Origin: Darksidea phi
Lineage: Eukaryota; Ascomycota; Dothideomycetes; Pleosporales; Lentitheciaceae
DNA length: 64,000 bases
Direction: 5' to 3'
Assembly: GCA_030770425.1 (NCBI GenBank)
Contig: JASJFT010000040.1
Coordinates: 186,001-250,000 of the forward strand
In this document: positions 44,609 through 57,492 of the stretch, piece after piece
Layout of the letters: every line of letters starts with the position of its first letter
Position numbering within the stretch: position 1 is the stretch's first letter
Translations under genes and position numbers: made by a program
Notes under the pieces: generated by a model
The model's database searches: none
Told to the model about the DNA's origin: nothing
Seen by the model: only the letters and a program-made list of their open reading frames with translations

Positions 44609-45812
44609 ATGAGCGCACCCGGCAAGTCGAAGATTGGCACCGAGGCAACGAGCGGAGGTAATCATAGACCAGGCCCTGGCACTCGTCACAACACCGCCCA
44701 TTTCACGCCGGAACGCCTCCAAGACATCCTCAGGGACATGGAGATTTCTGGCTTTGACCCGCGCTTCCCCGCTTCCCCCAGTCCGCCGGAGGCTTCGTTC
44801 AATGGAATGACGGCTCAGACTAGGCAGCAGACGAGCAAAAGCGTCCCCCATACCCCGATGCGCACCCGGGCTCGCACTCTGGGTCAAGCCGGTGGCCAGG
44901 TGAGTGTCATTCAATACCAGACCCACATCGCGGTCCAGTACTAATACGCATAACCTTTAGGGATACAATTCGACGTTGTCTCCGGCGTCACACCGCCGTT
45001 TGATGAGTGCCAGCTTCGTCTACGGCAGTCCTGTCCGCGGTCGGTTCCAGAGCCCGGAGAACGGTACTGGCCAATACCCTGGCCGTGGTCCTATACTCAA
45101 TCATGGTAGCATTTCATCGTATTCACCTGACTCGGCGAGCGACCGACGCGGCTCCGATATCGACTCTGGAGCATCGTACGGAATGCATTCTCGACGCGCG
45201 ACTCTCGCTGGAGCCCAACAGCCTGTGATGTTGCATCCGCAAATCGCCACCCAGCAGACCATGAACGGCATCAACGAGCAGCTGGCCGTGGAAGAATTCG
45301 GATTCCGTCGTGGACAGCTCGACAGGGGAACCGGACGCACACGCCTTCCTTCCAACCCCTTCGAGTCAGTCTTCGACAATGTTTGGGCTGCGAGCTACAA
45401 GCGAGGCAGGGAGTCTAACACTGCTAGTGTCGAAGTTTCAGGCGACCCTACCTCGCCCTCCCGCGAGAACTACGCGTGGCCTATTCTGGTCAACCCGATG
45501 ACCCAGACACCGGAGCACCCGAACGGCTCCCACGATCTCCGGTGGGTTAGGGACCAGTTGGTCAGCGCCTTGACGGGAATGCGCTCTCTGGTCGCCATGG
45601 CTGTCCAGCGAGGCAAGGACGGCCAGCAGGCCAAGGGCCAGCAGCGTGGCATGCACTGGCGGCCCCAGGGTGACTGGCAGCGAATCGTGTGCGATATTCC
45701 AGCCCCGATGGTGGACGTGCTCCACCAGTTCCCCGACCTTCAGAATTGGTACGATCAACTGAAGCGAGACGCTGCCGAAGCTCTCGCTGGCGGACTTCCG
45801 GAGGGCTACTAG
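44609..45812 (+). CDS. Conserved-style fungal protein of unknown function, 380 aa, 2 exons
   Basis: Exons 44609-44899 and 44961-45812; the 61-nt intron (GTGAGT..CCTTTAG) is phase 0. The first 250 residues are Ser/Pro/Gly-rich and probably disordered, with an early ordered block (HFTPERLQDILRDMEISGFDPRF) and an RRLMSASFVYGSP segment. The C-terminal 120 residues look folded: LAVEEFGFRRGQLDRGTGRTRLPSNPFESVF, YAWPILVNPMTQTPEHPNGSHDLRWVRDQLVSALTGMRSLVAMA, and a GDWQRIVCDIPAPMVDVLHQFPDLQNWYDQLK helix near the end. I do not recognise a named domain. Good codon continuity and clean splice sites make it a real gene. Confidence 0.8.
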
Positions 45813-46441
45813 AAGTCCACTCCGTTCTTGACTTTGTCGACAAGCGTGCGTTGTGCTCGACCGCAACTGTCGGTTAGTCACCTTCGTACAAACCCTGCTG
45901 TCCATTCGGAGTTTCGATCTTTAGACAGCCTTTTCTGACATCGTTGCGTTATATCGATGAGCGGCGCGGCGAAGGAACGACTCGACTGTAGTGTAGTATA
46001 CGACGAGCATTTCCCTAGGTCCTAGCGTTTTCCCTTGTCAGCGGAATGGCTGCGTGTCTGCGCGATGCCGCGCATGGCAGAGGGTCGATACGACGGGTTT
46101 TCTTTCATTAGCGGACTGGCCGAACGGCCTATTTTCCCCGATGTGTTTTCGACACGCGGAGGTAACTCTGCCACGAGCCATTTGCGGGCGAGAACTGTGT
46201 ACAATCGCATAAGTAGCATCTCGGCATCAACTGAAAATATGTGTTACAAAACTCGGTGTCTACCTTGAATGTGCATCACTCGAGTACAGCTTCCATGTGT
46301 GACAATGATATCGATTCTTGATACAAACTATGCGATGATAACGTTAGAAAGGGAAATTTGGTATCTGTCTATACAAGAACCGCTTACAAAACGCCGCTGA
46401 ATGCTAGACCATAAAGATGCTATGCGTACTATGAGAAACTT
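45813..46441. other. Intergenic (convergent 3' ends)
   Basis: 3' flanks of the 380-aa protein gene and the Erd1-like gene. Nothing recognised. Confidence 0.6.
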
Positions 46442-47797
46442 CTAATCACTATCATCGTACATATGATTCGACATATCGCCTAGCAAGATATCGTCGGGCG
46501 TAGGACCGCGATGGTTTCGCACTGTCTCACGTTAGCCATCGCGTCCCGTTTGTAGCGATTGCGTTGTAGACTTACCCCACTCACACTCTACACGGAAAAA
46601 TATCCATATCCATCGCCGTAGCACTTCAAGAACTTCCATCAAAAAGATGCCTCCCTCTAGATCATTGAAGTGGTCAAGATGTGGACTTAGTTTGAAGCTC
46701 CAAGTACATCGTAATATGGCATCCGTCCATATCGCCGCATAGTAGAATTCTTTAACGTGAAACCAACGATGCCGTCGAAGGCCCCAGGGGTGTTCGGGGT
46801 TGTTTCGTTCTTTTGGTTTGAAGAGGGTGAGGTCCCAATCGCGGGTTACATCCCAGTATAAGGAGTACGCAGAGTTTACGAGGACGGCTGTAAGCCAGAG
46901 GCGGAAGAGAGTTGCTTCTGACATGCCGTACTTTGAGGGTTCTGGAGAGCGTTGGAGAGCGCTGAGGATGATGACGGGGAAGGCTGTGGAGTACTTCAGC
47001 GCGTTGGCAAGATGGACGCCACCCCAACCAGTCGCAGGGTTGATTGAACCCGACTGCTTGTTCGCTTTCTGAACGCGGGAGTACTCCGTAAGGCATTGCC
47101 GGAGCCGGATGAGTGATGGTACACTGATGACGAAAGGAACCCAGAATGCGCCACCACAGTTGCGATTCGGGGGTCCGGTGGAGCTGTGCGAGGACGAGAA
47201 GAACATGCACAACGATATGAAAAGGTCTCCTAGCACTTTCGCATAGCTCGTCAGCGCATCCGCCAACAAGATATCCCCAAACTTCCCATCCTGCGCCTCC
47301 GCAATGCCTCCAATGCTTATCCGCTTTAACGTTGCAAGCGTCCTGTGCCTTCCATTACGACTAACAAAGGGTATAGGGATGAAGAAGCCGATGACGAGGA
47401 CGAGAAGATAGAGGTTGGGCAGAATCTCCCAGGCTGCGATGTCCGAGGGGCTGCCGCTTGTGAGCGACCAGAAGAGGAGGAGGGAGAGGAGGAGCGGGAT
47501 TGAGAGGGCCGTCGCGACGCGGTAGCAGGAGAGGTAATGTGGGGGGTGGTGCGGGGAGTTGCGCGCTGGGTAGCGAATAAGGCTAGGAACATCGATGCGA
47601 ATTATTGAGAGGTAATGGAGGTTGAGGCCCCAGGCCCAAATACCTGAATGTCATTAGAGCACATCGGTGCTGGAGGGTTGGTTAGCCCGTTAGGAGGAAG
47701 TCATACCCATTACTATGATCAAAGCAACGCGATAGGGTAACGGGAGTACGCGACTGAAGCCATCGAGCTCAGGCTCAATAGCCGGGTCACCGTCCAT
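46442..47797 (-). CDS. EXS-domain membrane protein, Erd1-like, 412 aa, 3 exons
   Basis: Exons 47797-47707, 47643-46576 and 46521-46442; introns 63 and 54 nt, phases 1 and 1. It is a polytopic membrane protein of the EXS family without an N-terminal SPX domain, the layout of yeast Erd1, which acts in the Golgi on phosphate recycling and retention of ER or Golgi residents. Visible features are MGIWAWGLNLHYL near the N-terminus, DILLADALTSYAKVLGDLF, IRLRQCLTEY, HLANALKYSTAFPVII, LWLTAVLVNSAYSLYWDVTRDWDLTLF, YYAAIWTDAILRCTWSF, and LRRWIWIFFRVECEWVRNHRG. These are the conserved EXS blocks. The last exon restores the ECEWVRNHRG ending and adds an acidic tail ending DDSD. Length is close to Erd1. 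Confidence 0.88.
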
Positions 47798-48344
47798 CTC
47801 TTGCTCTCCCGTGTCCTGAATCTCCTGTCTTGTCCCGCCCTCAAAACCTTCTCTTCCCTCATCAAATCCCGGCTCAAATCAATGCTGAGCAAACGAATGA
47901 ATAGAACGTAAAATTCCACCTTTCCCACAATGTGTCGTTACTTTGCGCAAGAAGTATGTGTGGATAAAAGGTAGCGTGTCCACTTCCCTCACCCGGAGGT
48001 TGCGCAAAAGGAGCGCCACAGTACAGCTGACGTAAAATCGGGCTTCAGCCGCATGCAAGCGACAGGGATGCTCCGCTCCAGCCCTGCCAAGCGAAGCGTT
48101 ATGAAGGGGGCCGAGCTTTTCCTAAAGCGCATCACCATGACGCTATCATTTGATAGTGAAGTAAAGGCATCTCTGTCCCTAATTGAACAGCGGTGAGAAG
48201 CTTCTAGCTAACCTAGGTCCTAAATCGTCTATTGAGTCGTCACTATACGAACGCTTCTACACCCTTGCGTCTTGCCGATCCATCCAAACAAACGATCTAT
48301 ATCCATCCCTCGACAAACTCCGAACCTCCACGTCCTCACTCGCA
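47798..48344. other. Divergent promoter between the Erd1-like gene and the 112-aa protein gene
   Basis: 547 bp between start codons on opposite strands. No specific motif assigned. Confidence 0.5.
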
Positions 48345-48811
48345 ATGTCGCGCCTCACCATTCCCAAGATCTTCATGGCCGGAGGCGCCGTCGGCTTCAC
48401 CTACTACATGTTCATGCGCCAGTACTGGTTCCCGAACCCTTATAAGACACGAGAGGTGCAGAACATAGAGGATCGATACACCGCTGGAGGAGGGACGCCG
48501 AACCATACGCCAGCTATTGGCACGCAGCAAGGTCTATAGCCCCGTACATTTATCTCTGAAGAGAAGATGGGAAGTGTATAGCTGACGATGCGTACTTGCA
48601 GGTGACCCGAAAAACGTCGATTCCAAACAAACGAGCGAGGGTAAGGGACCACAGTCGGAATGGCATAAGGAGAACGTCTCATCTCAGCAGTCTGAGGTAT
48701 GTGACACGGCCTAGATGGCTTTACAAAGAAATCTATACTAAGACTCATCTGCAGCCCGTCTGGCCAAGCAAGTTCTATGAGCAGCAGTACAACAATCCCA
48801 AGGGCAAATGA
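48345..48811 (+). CDS. Small single-TM, probably mitochondrial protein, 112 aa, 3 exons
   Basis: Exons 48345-48531, 48602-48696 and 48755-48811; introns 70 and 58 nt (branch sites GCTGAC and CTAAG). The N-terminus MSRLTIPKIFMAGGAVGFTYYMFMRQYWFPNPYKTREVQNIEDRY has one short hydrophobic helix (about residues 8-23) preceded by a basic residue. The rest is hydrophilic and Gln/Ser/Lys-rich, ending VWPSKFYEQQYNNPKGK. This resembles small inner-membrane or assembly-factor proteins, but I do not recognise a named family. The frame is also open upstream of this ATG to 48183. I prefer 48345 because the hydrophobic helix then sits at the N-terminus. Confidence 0.72.
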
Positions 48812-49684
48812 GCGCCTCGACGAGATCCACCGATCGCCCGAACGCATAAAAATTTGGGAAAGCCGAACTGGACAGAGTTTCTGCATGGATACTATTCCGG
48901 TGTAGAGTATCTTTCGTACTTTTATCCTGTACATATATCGAATCCTTCCTTGGTCTCAGATAATTCATAGGACGGTACGATGCATTTGGTCAAGTTAAAA
49001 GAGATGTCAGGGGCCTTGTGAGGTCTCTAATACCTCACCATATCATGTTTTGTGTATACGCGAGATTTCGGGAATGTGGACAGTCCGTCAATGTGAGATA
49101 CGGCCGCTTACGGAGATCTATATTTGTCCTAAACTTCCATGGCACACGTACGGTTCGAATTGTAATCGCTACGATTGTATGTGTGGATATAACAGTAGCA
49201 CTTCTACTTCTTGATTCCGCTCTAGCGCGCTGAGACGTGATGACAATATTTACCGAACTGACAGGTTGTACATAAGTGGCCTTCTCCGGTAGATGATATT
49301 TATCTTTCTTCTAGCAATAACTTTTTGCTCAACTCAAGCTCATCCCACATCGATCTGATAGTGTACGGTTTGTTCCCAACCTTTCATTACTATGAGCTGA
49401 TTCATAGACCTAACACAGCGCATACGTAACGGTGAAAAAACTGATACTTCTTTACACCACAAGCAGACTCTACCAAGTCTTCGGAACAATAGGATATAAT
49501 ACCGTTAACAATGAACATTTGGAGTGCCTAGATGCTAGGTGCAGAGGTGAACGCGAACTCACGTGGGTTGAGCGGCCCGTGCACCGCCGCTAGTTGCCCA
49601 ATTCTGACTTCAAGCCTGGACTTCCGAGCTCCAACACCCAATCCGCGAAACGCTCGACCAAACGCTATACCGACATTCGACACG
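48812..49684. other. Intergenic
   Basis: No gene recognised. An in-frame ATG at 49532 could extend the next gene by 51 codons, but that stretch looks non-coding. Confidence 0.5.
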
Positions 49685-50478
49685 ATGGATGCTCAGCAGG
49701 AGGAGATGGAAGTGGCGGATGCCACATACTCGTCTAATAACGGACTACCCGTGGACTTTGACCCAACAAACCTCAACATTGCCGAGCTCATTAAGACGCC
49801 ACACAACACTCGCTTGTATCAAGCTATACAAGTTCTGAAAACGCACTTCAACGAGCTTGTCGACTACCAGCTAGCACATCCCAAAATCTCGAAGCCCACG
49901 ACTCGCGAAGAGATCGATAGTGAGAAGAAAGTCCTGCGCGAGCTCGACACAAAGGAGAGACAACTCCGCACGCAGCTATCGGTCGTTAAAGCACTGTATC
50001 GGCAAGGCATTTTGAGGGTTAGGGAGGAGAAGACGAAGACCGCTGATGATAGAGCCGTCAACGATGCTTTGATCCTTGGACTTCACAACCTCAAGTATGA
50101 AGAACAGTCTCTGCGATCTGAGATTGCGGCGGCGGAGAACTATGAGTACGTACATATTCTAACGTATTACCTTGTCTGCTAATTAGTTCAAGCCACAAGT
50201 ACACGAAGCTCCCTCTCATACCCTCGGAAGAATTCCTAGAGAAGTATCCACAGTACGCAGACGCCTCCGAACATGACCTAATGGTTGCGCGCATTGAGCA
50301 CGAACACCAAGACCGCGTCAAACTGGAAGAGCGCCGACAAGAAAAACTCAAACAGAAGCAGAAGCTCATCGCAGAAGTCAAGAAGGGCAAAGATGATCTC
50401 ACGAAGCTCGACAGCATGGTAGAGAAGTTTGTTGAGGCGGCGGAGCCTATAAGGAAGGTGCTAGCAACAGAAGAGTAG
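49685..50478 (+). CDS. THO complex subunit 5-like protein (Fms-interacting family), 250 aa, 2 exons
   Basis: Exons 49685-50145 and 50187-50478; the 41-nt intron runs GTACGT..AATTAG, phase 2. THOC5 is part of THO/TREX, which couples transcription to mRNA export. The family pattern is a coiled-coil N-terminal half (LNIAELIKTPHNTRLYQAIQVLKTHFNELVDYQLAHPKI, REEIDSEKKVLRELDTKERQLRTQLSVVKALY, LHNLKYEEQSLRSEIAAAENYDSSHKYTKLPLIPSEEFLEKYPQ). The LPLIPxEEFL motif is the most diagnostic. The C-terminal part is charged coiled coil (HEHQDRVKLEERRQEKLKQKQKL). The protein is short compared with animal THOC5 but within the range for fungal members. Confidence 0.85.
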
Positions 50479-51408
50479 GACAGTATCAGGACTCTGTTCT
50501 TCTTCTCGGGGAGATAGTCCGGTTATGCTAAGATCGTGTGGTGCACAGGGAAAAGCAGAAGCAAAAGAACGTTGAAGATCTGGATACCCGAAAGCACCGA
50601 CGTCGACGAATCTTCCATCGGTGCCAAACTCGGCGAAAGCGGTGCATGGCGTAACGACCTTTAAAGATGCTCAGCACGGGTCGGCAAAACCCCGCAGGTT
50701 GAGAGAGCTAGCAAAGCTAACATGAGCGGTAAAGGAAGCTCACGGTCAAGCCACACGGGGTCAGGTAGGCGCGCACACGGGGGACACAGCGATGGAATGC
50801 GGAAGGCTCATGGGAACGATGAGGAAGATGGCACACTGGATTGAAAGCACAACACAGATGCTGGCGATGAGCGATTTGCATGAGCGAGATGCCAGGTTAT
50901 GGAGTAGCACAACAATGAGTTATTATTGCTGTCACAATACAATGCTCCTAGTCAGCTCGAAACCAAGATCAGGGAGCACGTGACAATTATACCGATTACA
51001 CTACTATTTTGCCCATATGGACCTATGACTCACCAAAAGAGGGCGGGATGAGGGGTAGGATCAGCTCAGGGGCACATGGTTCCAATTCCCAAACCTACCA
51101 AGAGAAGAACGCAATCTATCTCTCCTACAGACTTGCAAAGTGTAACGACAGAAAGAACCCTAGTGATTCAGGCACGCTGATCGATTACGAGCAAGATTCA
51201 CGGTACGCCAGATGAAGGTGAATGTCAGAAGTGGAAATCGGGGCGGCATTCACCTCCAAGCTCCGAGGCTTTGGCCGCGGGCGCCTGAAAGGGTGATATT
51301 TCTATCTTATCTAAGTGGCTTGGCGACAACTCGCCAGCCTTCCGCGTTCCGCTATGCAACCCGCTTCCTTCCCTCCTCCACACTTCTTTGGAAATTACCA
51401 CGCCTATC
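50479..51408. other. Intergenic
   Basis: Short ORFs only, without domains. Upstream region of the SNF2/RING gene. Confidence 0.55.
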
Positions 51409-54400
51409 ATGACTTCTGTCTGCGGCGCAGTGAATGTTCTGAGTTTCACCTCTTATAGCATCCGGGGGTCTTTGGAAAGATATCAGACTGGCTCCTCTAA
51501 AACACTTGCGGATCTGTTCCGAACCGATGTTGTGGAGGGTAGTGCATCTGAGGGACGAGCGCAAAAGAGACGGAAGCTTGATCGTGACGCCAATATTGGC
51601 TTACAGCTTGGAGATGTGTTTGATGCAAGCCGGAGCGTTGTTCTTGCCGATGTTGATTTACAGTTGGTAAGCCTTTCGCCGCAAGCTATTCATTGTCTTC
51701 GTCGCTGACCGTCGCAGCATCTGCCCGAGGGGTTCGAGCCATTAAAGATACCAGATGGATCGCCTCCCACAATCTCAATGTCACTTGAGTCGTTTAATCG
51801 CACCGATGCGCGAGAGTTTACAGTCTCTTTATGGGATCCGACCTTCTCGAACGGTCTAACTCTTGACGCCACCTCCACTCCCGAGCTCCTCGAAGCGATC
51901 GCGCTACACTTCGACACCGCCGCGTCACTGTTTATAAGCAAGGAAGAAAGAAAAAGATCGAAAATACTGCGTATCCCATCCTGTCGCTGTACTTTGTCGG
52001 CGCCGGCGACCGGCGAGCACTCGCTACGACTAAAGGTGGAGGTACGGTGGATTGTAGGATTATCCGTCTTGGACCGACCCGGTCAAAGGGCCCTCATACG
52101 TAAGGAGATGAACATACTCTCGAGATACTTTCCGGATGATTCCAGAGAGGCCAGAACACCTTGGGCACTCTCCGACTTCTACGACGCCGTGCATGTTCCG
52201 TCGACCACTCAGAATGTCTCACCTCGCATTCAGGAGGATTTGAACGGGACCGAGCTATATCCGTTTCAACAAAGAGCTGTCGATTGGCTACTGCGACGTG
52301 AAGGTGTCGCGTTCACAGCGTCCGGGGACCTCTCCCCAGTTACCGACGATATCATAGACTCTGCTCCTGTGTCATTCAAGGCTACACAGGATGCAACCGG
52401 CAAAACGTGCTATGTTAGTCATTTGCGTGGCATTATTGTGTCAGATTTGGACCCTGCCTGGGACGCTACACGATCTCTTCGAGGTGGCATTCTAGCCGAA
52501 GAGATGGGTCTTGGAAAGACTGTCGAGTTGATCGCGTTAATTTCCCACCACAAACGCAAAGTGCCGAAAGGGAACATCCGTGACCCCTATCTAGGAACGC
52601 TCGTTAAACCATCAAGCGCAACCCTTATCATTACTCCTCCTTCAATACTTGCACAGTGGAAGCAAGAGATAGCGACACATGCGCCTGAGCTTAAAGTGCT
52701 GCATTATAAAGGCCTGCCTCCAACATCAGCAGCGAGCAAAGAACATGCGGAAGCTACGGTCGAGAACCTTTTGCAGTTCGACATCGTTCTAACCACTTAC
52801 AATGTCTTGTCCAAAGAGGTACACTTTGCCACTCCTCCTCCGGATCGCTCACTCCGACATAAGAAAGTTCACGAGCGTAGGAAGAGTCCTTTGGTCGAAA
52901 TCTCATGGTGGAGAGTCTGTCTCGATGAAGCGCAGATGGTAGAGAGCGGCGTAAGCCAAGCTGCTACCGTAGCTCGCATCATTCCCCGATGCAACGCCTG
53001 GGCTGTGTCTGGAACCCCGCTGCGCAAAGACATTCAAGATTTGCGTGGTCTCCTTATATTTCTACGATACCAGCCCTTCGCTGGCTCGAAAACGCTTTGG
53101 GACCGTCTCGATAAGCCTTCTTTCCGAGCAGTTTTCAACCAAATTGCCCTGCGACATACTAAAGACAAGATTCGTGAAGAGCTCCGTCTTCCACCGCAGA
53201 AACGAGTCGTCATCACTGTCCCTTTCACAGCCATCGAAGAGCAGAACTATTCGGAAATGGTACGCCAGATGTGCAGGGCGTGCTTCTTGTCGCAAGAGGG
53301 CATACCACTCCGTGATGATAGAGAGGCCGATCACCCAGAAGTCATCGAACGCATGCGCGAATGGCTAGTGCGGCTGCGTCAGACTTGCCTTCATGCTCAT
53401 GTTGGCCGGCGAAACAGAAAAGCACTAGGTGCCAAAAACGGCCCGCTTCGGACAGTCGACGAAGTGCTTGAGGTTATGATTGAACAAAATGATACGGGCC
53501 TTAAAGCAGAGGCTCGAGAACTTGTTTTGGCTCAGATGATGCGCGGACACGTTCAGGCTAATGCTAAGAATATCGAGAGGCGGAGTATAATCGCGCTGCC
53601 TCACTACCAGGAGGCATTAGAGAGCACTCAGGGTTACGTCAAGATGTGCAGGAACGAGCTCGCACTGGAAAAAGAGAGGCTTCGCTCAACTCTGCCCGCT
53701 AAGGATAGCTCCAATGACTTCTCCGACGACGAAGAGGACGACGAACAGGGCGATAAATCAGGTCGCATTGCAGTTTTCCGAAGAACCTTACGCTCATTCC
53801 TAGAGTTGGAGCACGCTTGCCATTTCTTCATCGGTAATATGTACTACCAGATACACTCCAATCCGAAGCTCACGGAGCCTGGGTCGGATGAGTTCAAACG
53901 ACTAGAGCGGCTTGAGGAGGAATCGTACGAAAAAGCTAAACAGCTTCGAAAAGAGCTTCTCAGACACCCGCAGGGCCGCGCCCAAAGCCAAATGAAGAAG
54001 ATCGAGCCAGGACCACCCGCGTCCATACATGAAATTGCCGAACTTCCAGATCTAGGGGGCATCGAAAGTCGCAGAATCTTAGAAATGATGGACAACGTCA
54101 CCAATGTGATGAATGCCCAGGTCGATCAACTTTGTGAATGGCGGGCAAAGATTGTTGACATATTGACTTCGCCACTCGTCGACCAGGACGAGAATAAAGT
54201 CATCACTGGTGATGAGTATGAAGATTCGACTAAAGTCCAAGATGAGCTTTACGTGTACATTATGGCGCTCCGTACACTCATAGCGGACCGCAACACCGCT
54301 GTTCACGGCTTGCATGACCTTCTCGTTGAACACGAATTGCAAGTAGCAGTGAAGCAGGCGCAGTCTAAAGAGGAGGATAAGAGAGGCCACGCACCGGAGC

Positions 54401-55914
54401 TTGTACTCGAAATCGGGCGAATCCGCGAGAGGCTCAAGCCGAAAGAGTCAGATGGATCTTTAAAAGGAGTCATATCCGCTGCACGTTCGCTGATCACGGG
54501 GCTGCAGTGGAGAGCTGATGCCGCGGATGCTCGAGCTGAACGGGAGCTCGTCATTGCTAAGAAGCATCTGGAGCGCATTCAAGCAATATCTACCGAGCAA
54601 GAGAAAGCGATCACAGAGCTGGAAAAAGAGCAGGATCTCTTTCGCGCTACAATGAACCAACGTTTGGAGTTCTATCGACAACTTCAGCACATCTCTGACA
54701 CTGTTTCTCCTTGGAGAGATGAGTTGGATGAAGTCTTCGATGTCCCAGAATACGAGCGACAGATAGCACTCGTGGAAGATAAGGAGAAATCGCTAGCAGG
54801 TTTGAAGACAAAGCACGCGTATCTTACCAATCTTCGCCGTGAGAACCAGCAAGGGGGCGTGAAGCATGAATGCATTATCTGTCAGGACGAGTTTGAGGTC
54901 GGCGTCTTGACCTCATGTGGGCATAAAGTGAGCCGGTCTTGTTACTATGGTGAAGCTAGGACTAACGATGAGTAGTACTGTAAGGAATGCATCAACCAGT
55001 GGTGGCATCAGCATCGCACCTGCCCGCTCTGCAAACAAAGATTGAACTCAAAAGACTTCAAAGATATTACCTTCAAACCAAGCGAAGTCACGGCTCAAGA
55101 GGAGAATCAAGACGCAGCGAGCGCTTCGCAGCCTTCTACTCCCTCCTCGGCTAACTCGTCCATCTATTCCGACATAAGCGATTCGACAATGAAAGAGATT
55201 AAGCTGATCGACCTCGAAGGCTCATACGGTACAAAAGTTGACATGATCGCCCGACATCTACTCTGGATCCGCAGAAACGATCCTGGCGCGAAGTCTATCA
55301 TCTTCTCGCAATTCGCAGACTTCCTTGGGGTGTTGAGAGATGCCTTCAGAAAGTGGAAGATTGGTGCTAGCGGAATTGGAGATAGGGACGGCATCAACAA
55401 GTTCAAATGTGATCCTGCTGTCGAATGCTTCTTGTTGGACGCCAAGTCAGATTCATCGGGTCTGAACTTGGTCAACGCGACCTACGTGTTCCTTTGCGAG
55501 CCGCTCATCAACCCCGCCATCGAGCTGCAGGCTATCGCCCGTGTGCATCGAATCGGGCAGCAGCGCGCCACCACAGTGTTCATGTATCTCGTCAGCGACA
55601 CGGTCGAGGAAGCCATATACGACATCTCTGTTGCCCGTCGGCTAGAGCATATGGGTCGAAGCGCAGGCTCTCAATCAGGCTCTGCAACGCTCGCCCTGCA
55701 AGAGAAAACGCTTGATGCAGCCAACTCTATGGAGCTGGAAGCCGCCCCGTTGAAGCAGCTCCTCGGCAAGAAGGGCGATGGAGAAGTTGTCCTAGCTGAT
55801 GATCTTTGGACTTGCTTGTTTGGGAAGCCGCGGAAGCAGCACAGTGCTGTGCTGAACCGCGAGATAGGGAGGCAATTGCGTGCAGAGGCTGCGGAGAGGA
55901 GGATTGTGGACTAG
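51409..55914 (+). CDS. SNF2-family ATPase with RING finger, SHPRH-like, 1468 aa, 3 exons
   Basis: Exons 51409-51666, 51718-54927 and 54976-55914; introns 51 and 48 nt, phase 0. The second intron splits the RING. It is a DNA-dependent ATPase and probable E3 ubiquitin ligase acting in DNA-damage tolerance (relatives: SHPRH, Rad5, yeast Irc20). Domain order is an N-terminal region; SNF2 helicase motif I with ILAEEMGLGKT (about 340-352); IITPPSILAQWKQE; LTTYNVL; a DEAQ box (about 489) and VSGTPL; then a roughly 550-residue coiled-coil insertion. The RING CIICQDEFEVGVLTSCGHKYCKECI...CPLC spans about 1136-1185, and the helicase C-terminal lobe follows (SIIFSQFADFL, QAIARVHRIGQQRATTVFMYL). This placement of the RING between the two helicase lobes is diagnostic of the SHPRH-like group. 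Confidence 0.93.
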
Positions 55915-57492
55915 TCTACGACTGGGGCGGTTACTACGCTAGAATTGAGCGGTGCTGAAAGTATTTGATGGGGATTTTCGACTGGTGTTTGATGCACTAT
56001 ACCCATGTTTTGTAGATCTTCCACTATATACCACCCGAACGGCTTCGGGTTGACCTAGTGTCACGCTAAACCCTGTAAGGTCCCGCCTTCAGAGTATCGC
56101 TATACCAAGGGGATCACTCACGTTGAGGTACTAGGAGCTAGAGACAGAGTTGCTTTTCTTTCTCTAGATATCTATTTAGATGCGATGCGGCTATATTATC
56201 ACCCTGTCCTCAATCGCCGCTCTAGAGAAGGAAGGATTAGAGTATGAAGCGATGCCAAAGAGAAGGTCGCTAAGAACATGAAGGATGTCTTTGCGAAGGA
56301 TTGATTGTCTCCGACATGGTATTCTCGGCGAGTTTCGGGGCAGTTTCCCCTAATGTCGACGGACGTAATTAAGCGAGTCTCTTTTTAGGCAGAAACTACT
56401 AATGTGTACGTACGCACTGTAATTGCTTACGTACATATGTTCATGAGGCTGAACTAGCGGGCTGGGCGTTCGCATCTACAGGCACGCGCACACACCCACA
56501 CCTTGTTTGGGAAGTCTTTCGCGAAGACGTGAGTGCAGCCCGGCAAGACCAAGGCGGCGAGTGGTGATGTCATGGGTTGATGTTTGATCATGCTGTCTAG
56601 TCGAGATATTGAGGCAGTGCGCGTCATATATCGATGGGGAGGCGAGATGTAGGCCGCCAGTGTTGTGGTCGGTCGTCGGAGCGCGGCTTAATCCCGACAT
56701 TCCGGGTCCGAGCTATACGGCAGGAGCACTTCAACCTACGCTATTCCTGCTCCTTGGGCGTTTGGCAGGCAAGGCTTCAAGGGGTCATTTGGCTAGACGC
56801 TGGTGCAGACATGTGCATGCTGACGGACGAATATCCGTATGCAGCGGGCTTGAGGGCATCCAGACCGCTTGTCAGTATCAGATTGCAACTACCGCAACCG
56901 TCTTTGCGCCTGAGACGCGCGGTGGGATTGGCTTTGTTCCCCAAGATGCGGCCATCACGGTACTTTCAAAAGTCGGCGAGAAGTCTCCGCAAAAAGGATC
57001 CGCAAACGGGAGATACAGCTGGAGAGTTGTTTGAGCCGTCAATCTGCGATGCACGACTCATAGACGAGCCACGGTCAAGGCAGCCACATGGGATGCTTTT
57101 TACGGTAGGCCAGCCGGACGAAAAATAGCCGCTTGGTAGTCTCAAACAGGAAAGGCGCAGCCGTATCAGTGGATTCGGATTCCTCGGACCGTGGCCGCAC
57201 AGACCATCTTGGCGCAATCAGGAGCGGAAGCATGTCGTCTTGTTCGCAACATCAGCGTGTCGGCGTCTCGGTCACCCGTTTTCGCCTAGTTTAGGGTCGG
57301 ATGGACGTAACAACTCGTCCAGCCCTAGCGGCCGGAGGCTCTTCCGCTATATCATCTCCTGACTGCCCGCTGAGGCTCCCGTTTGCTCCACATTCACTTC
57401 GCCATCATTCCCTAACTGCCTTTGCCCTCTCCCCCGCTTCTGTGCTTGGAACACGAACCCCTTGTTGTTCTAGTACTTGACTTACACCATCC
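55915..57492. other. Intergenic
   Basis: 1.6 kb without a supported gene. Overlapping ORFs around 56.6-57.1 kb on both strands have no domain. Confidence 0.5.

Noticed and set aside
51730..51745. GGTTCGAGCC resembling a tRNA B-box
   Set aside because: Lies inside the SHPRH-like coding exon with no cloverleaf around it.
55425..55715. 96-codon plus-strand ORF
   Set aside because: Out-of-frame shadow of the helicase C-terminal lobe.
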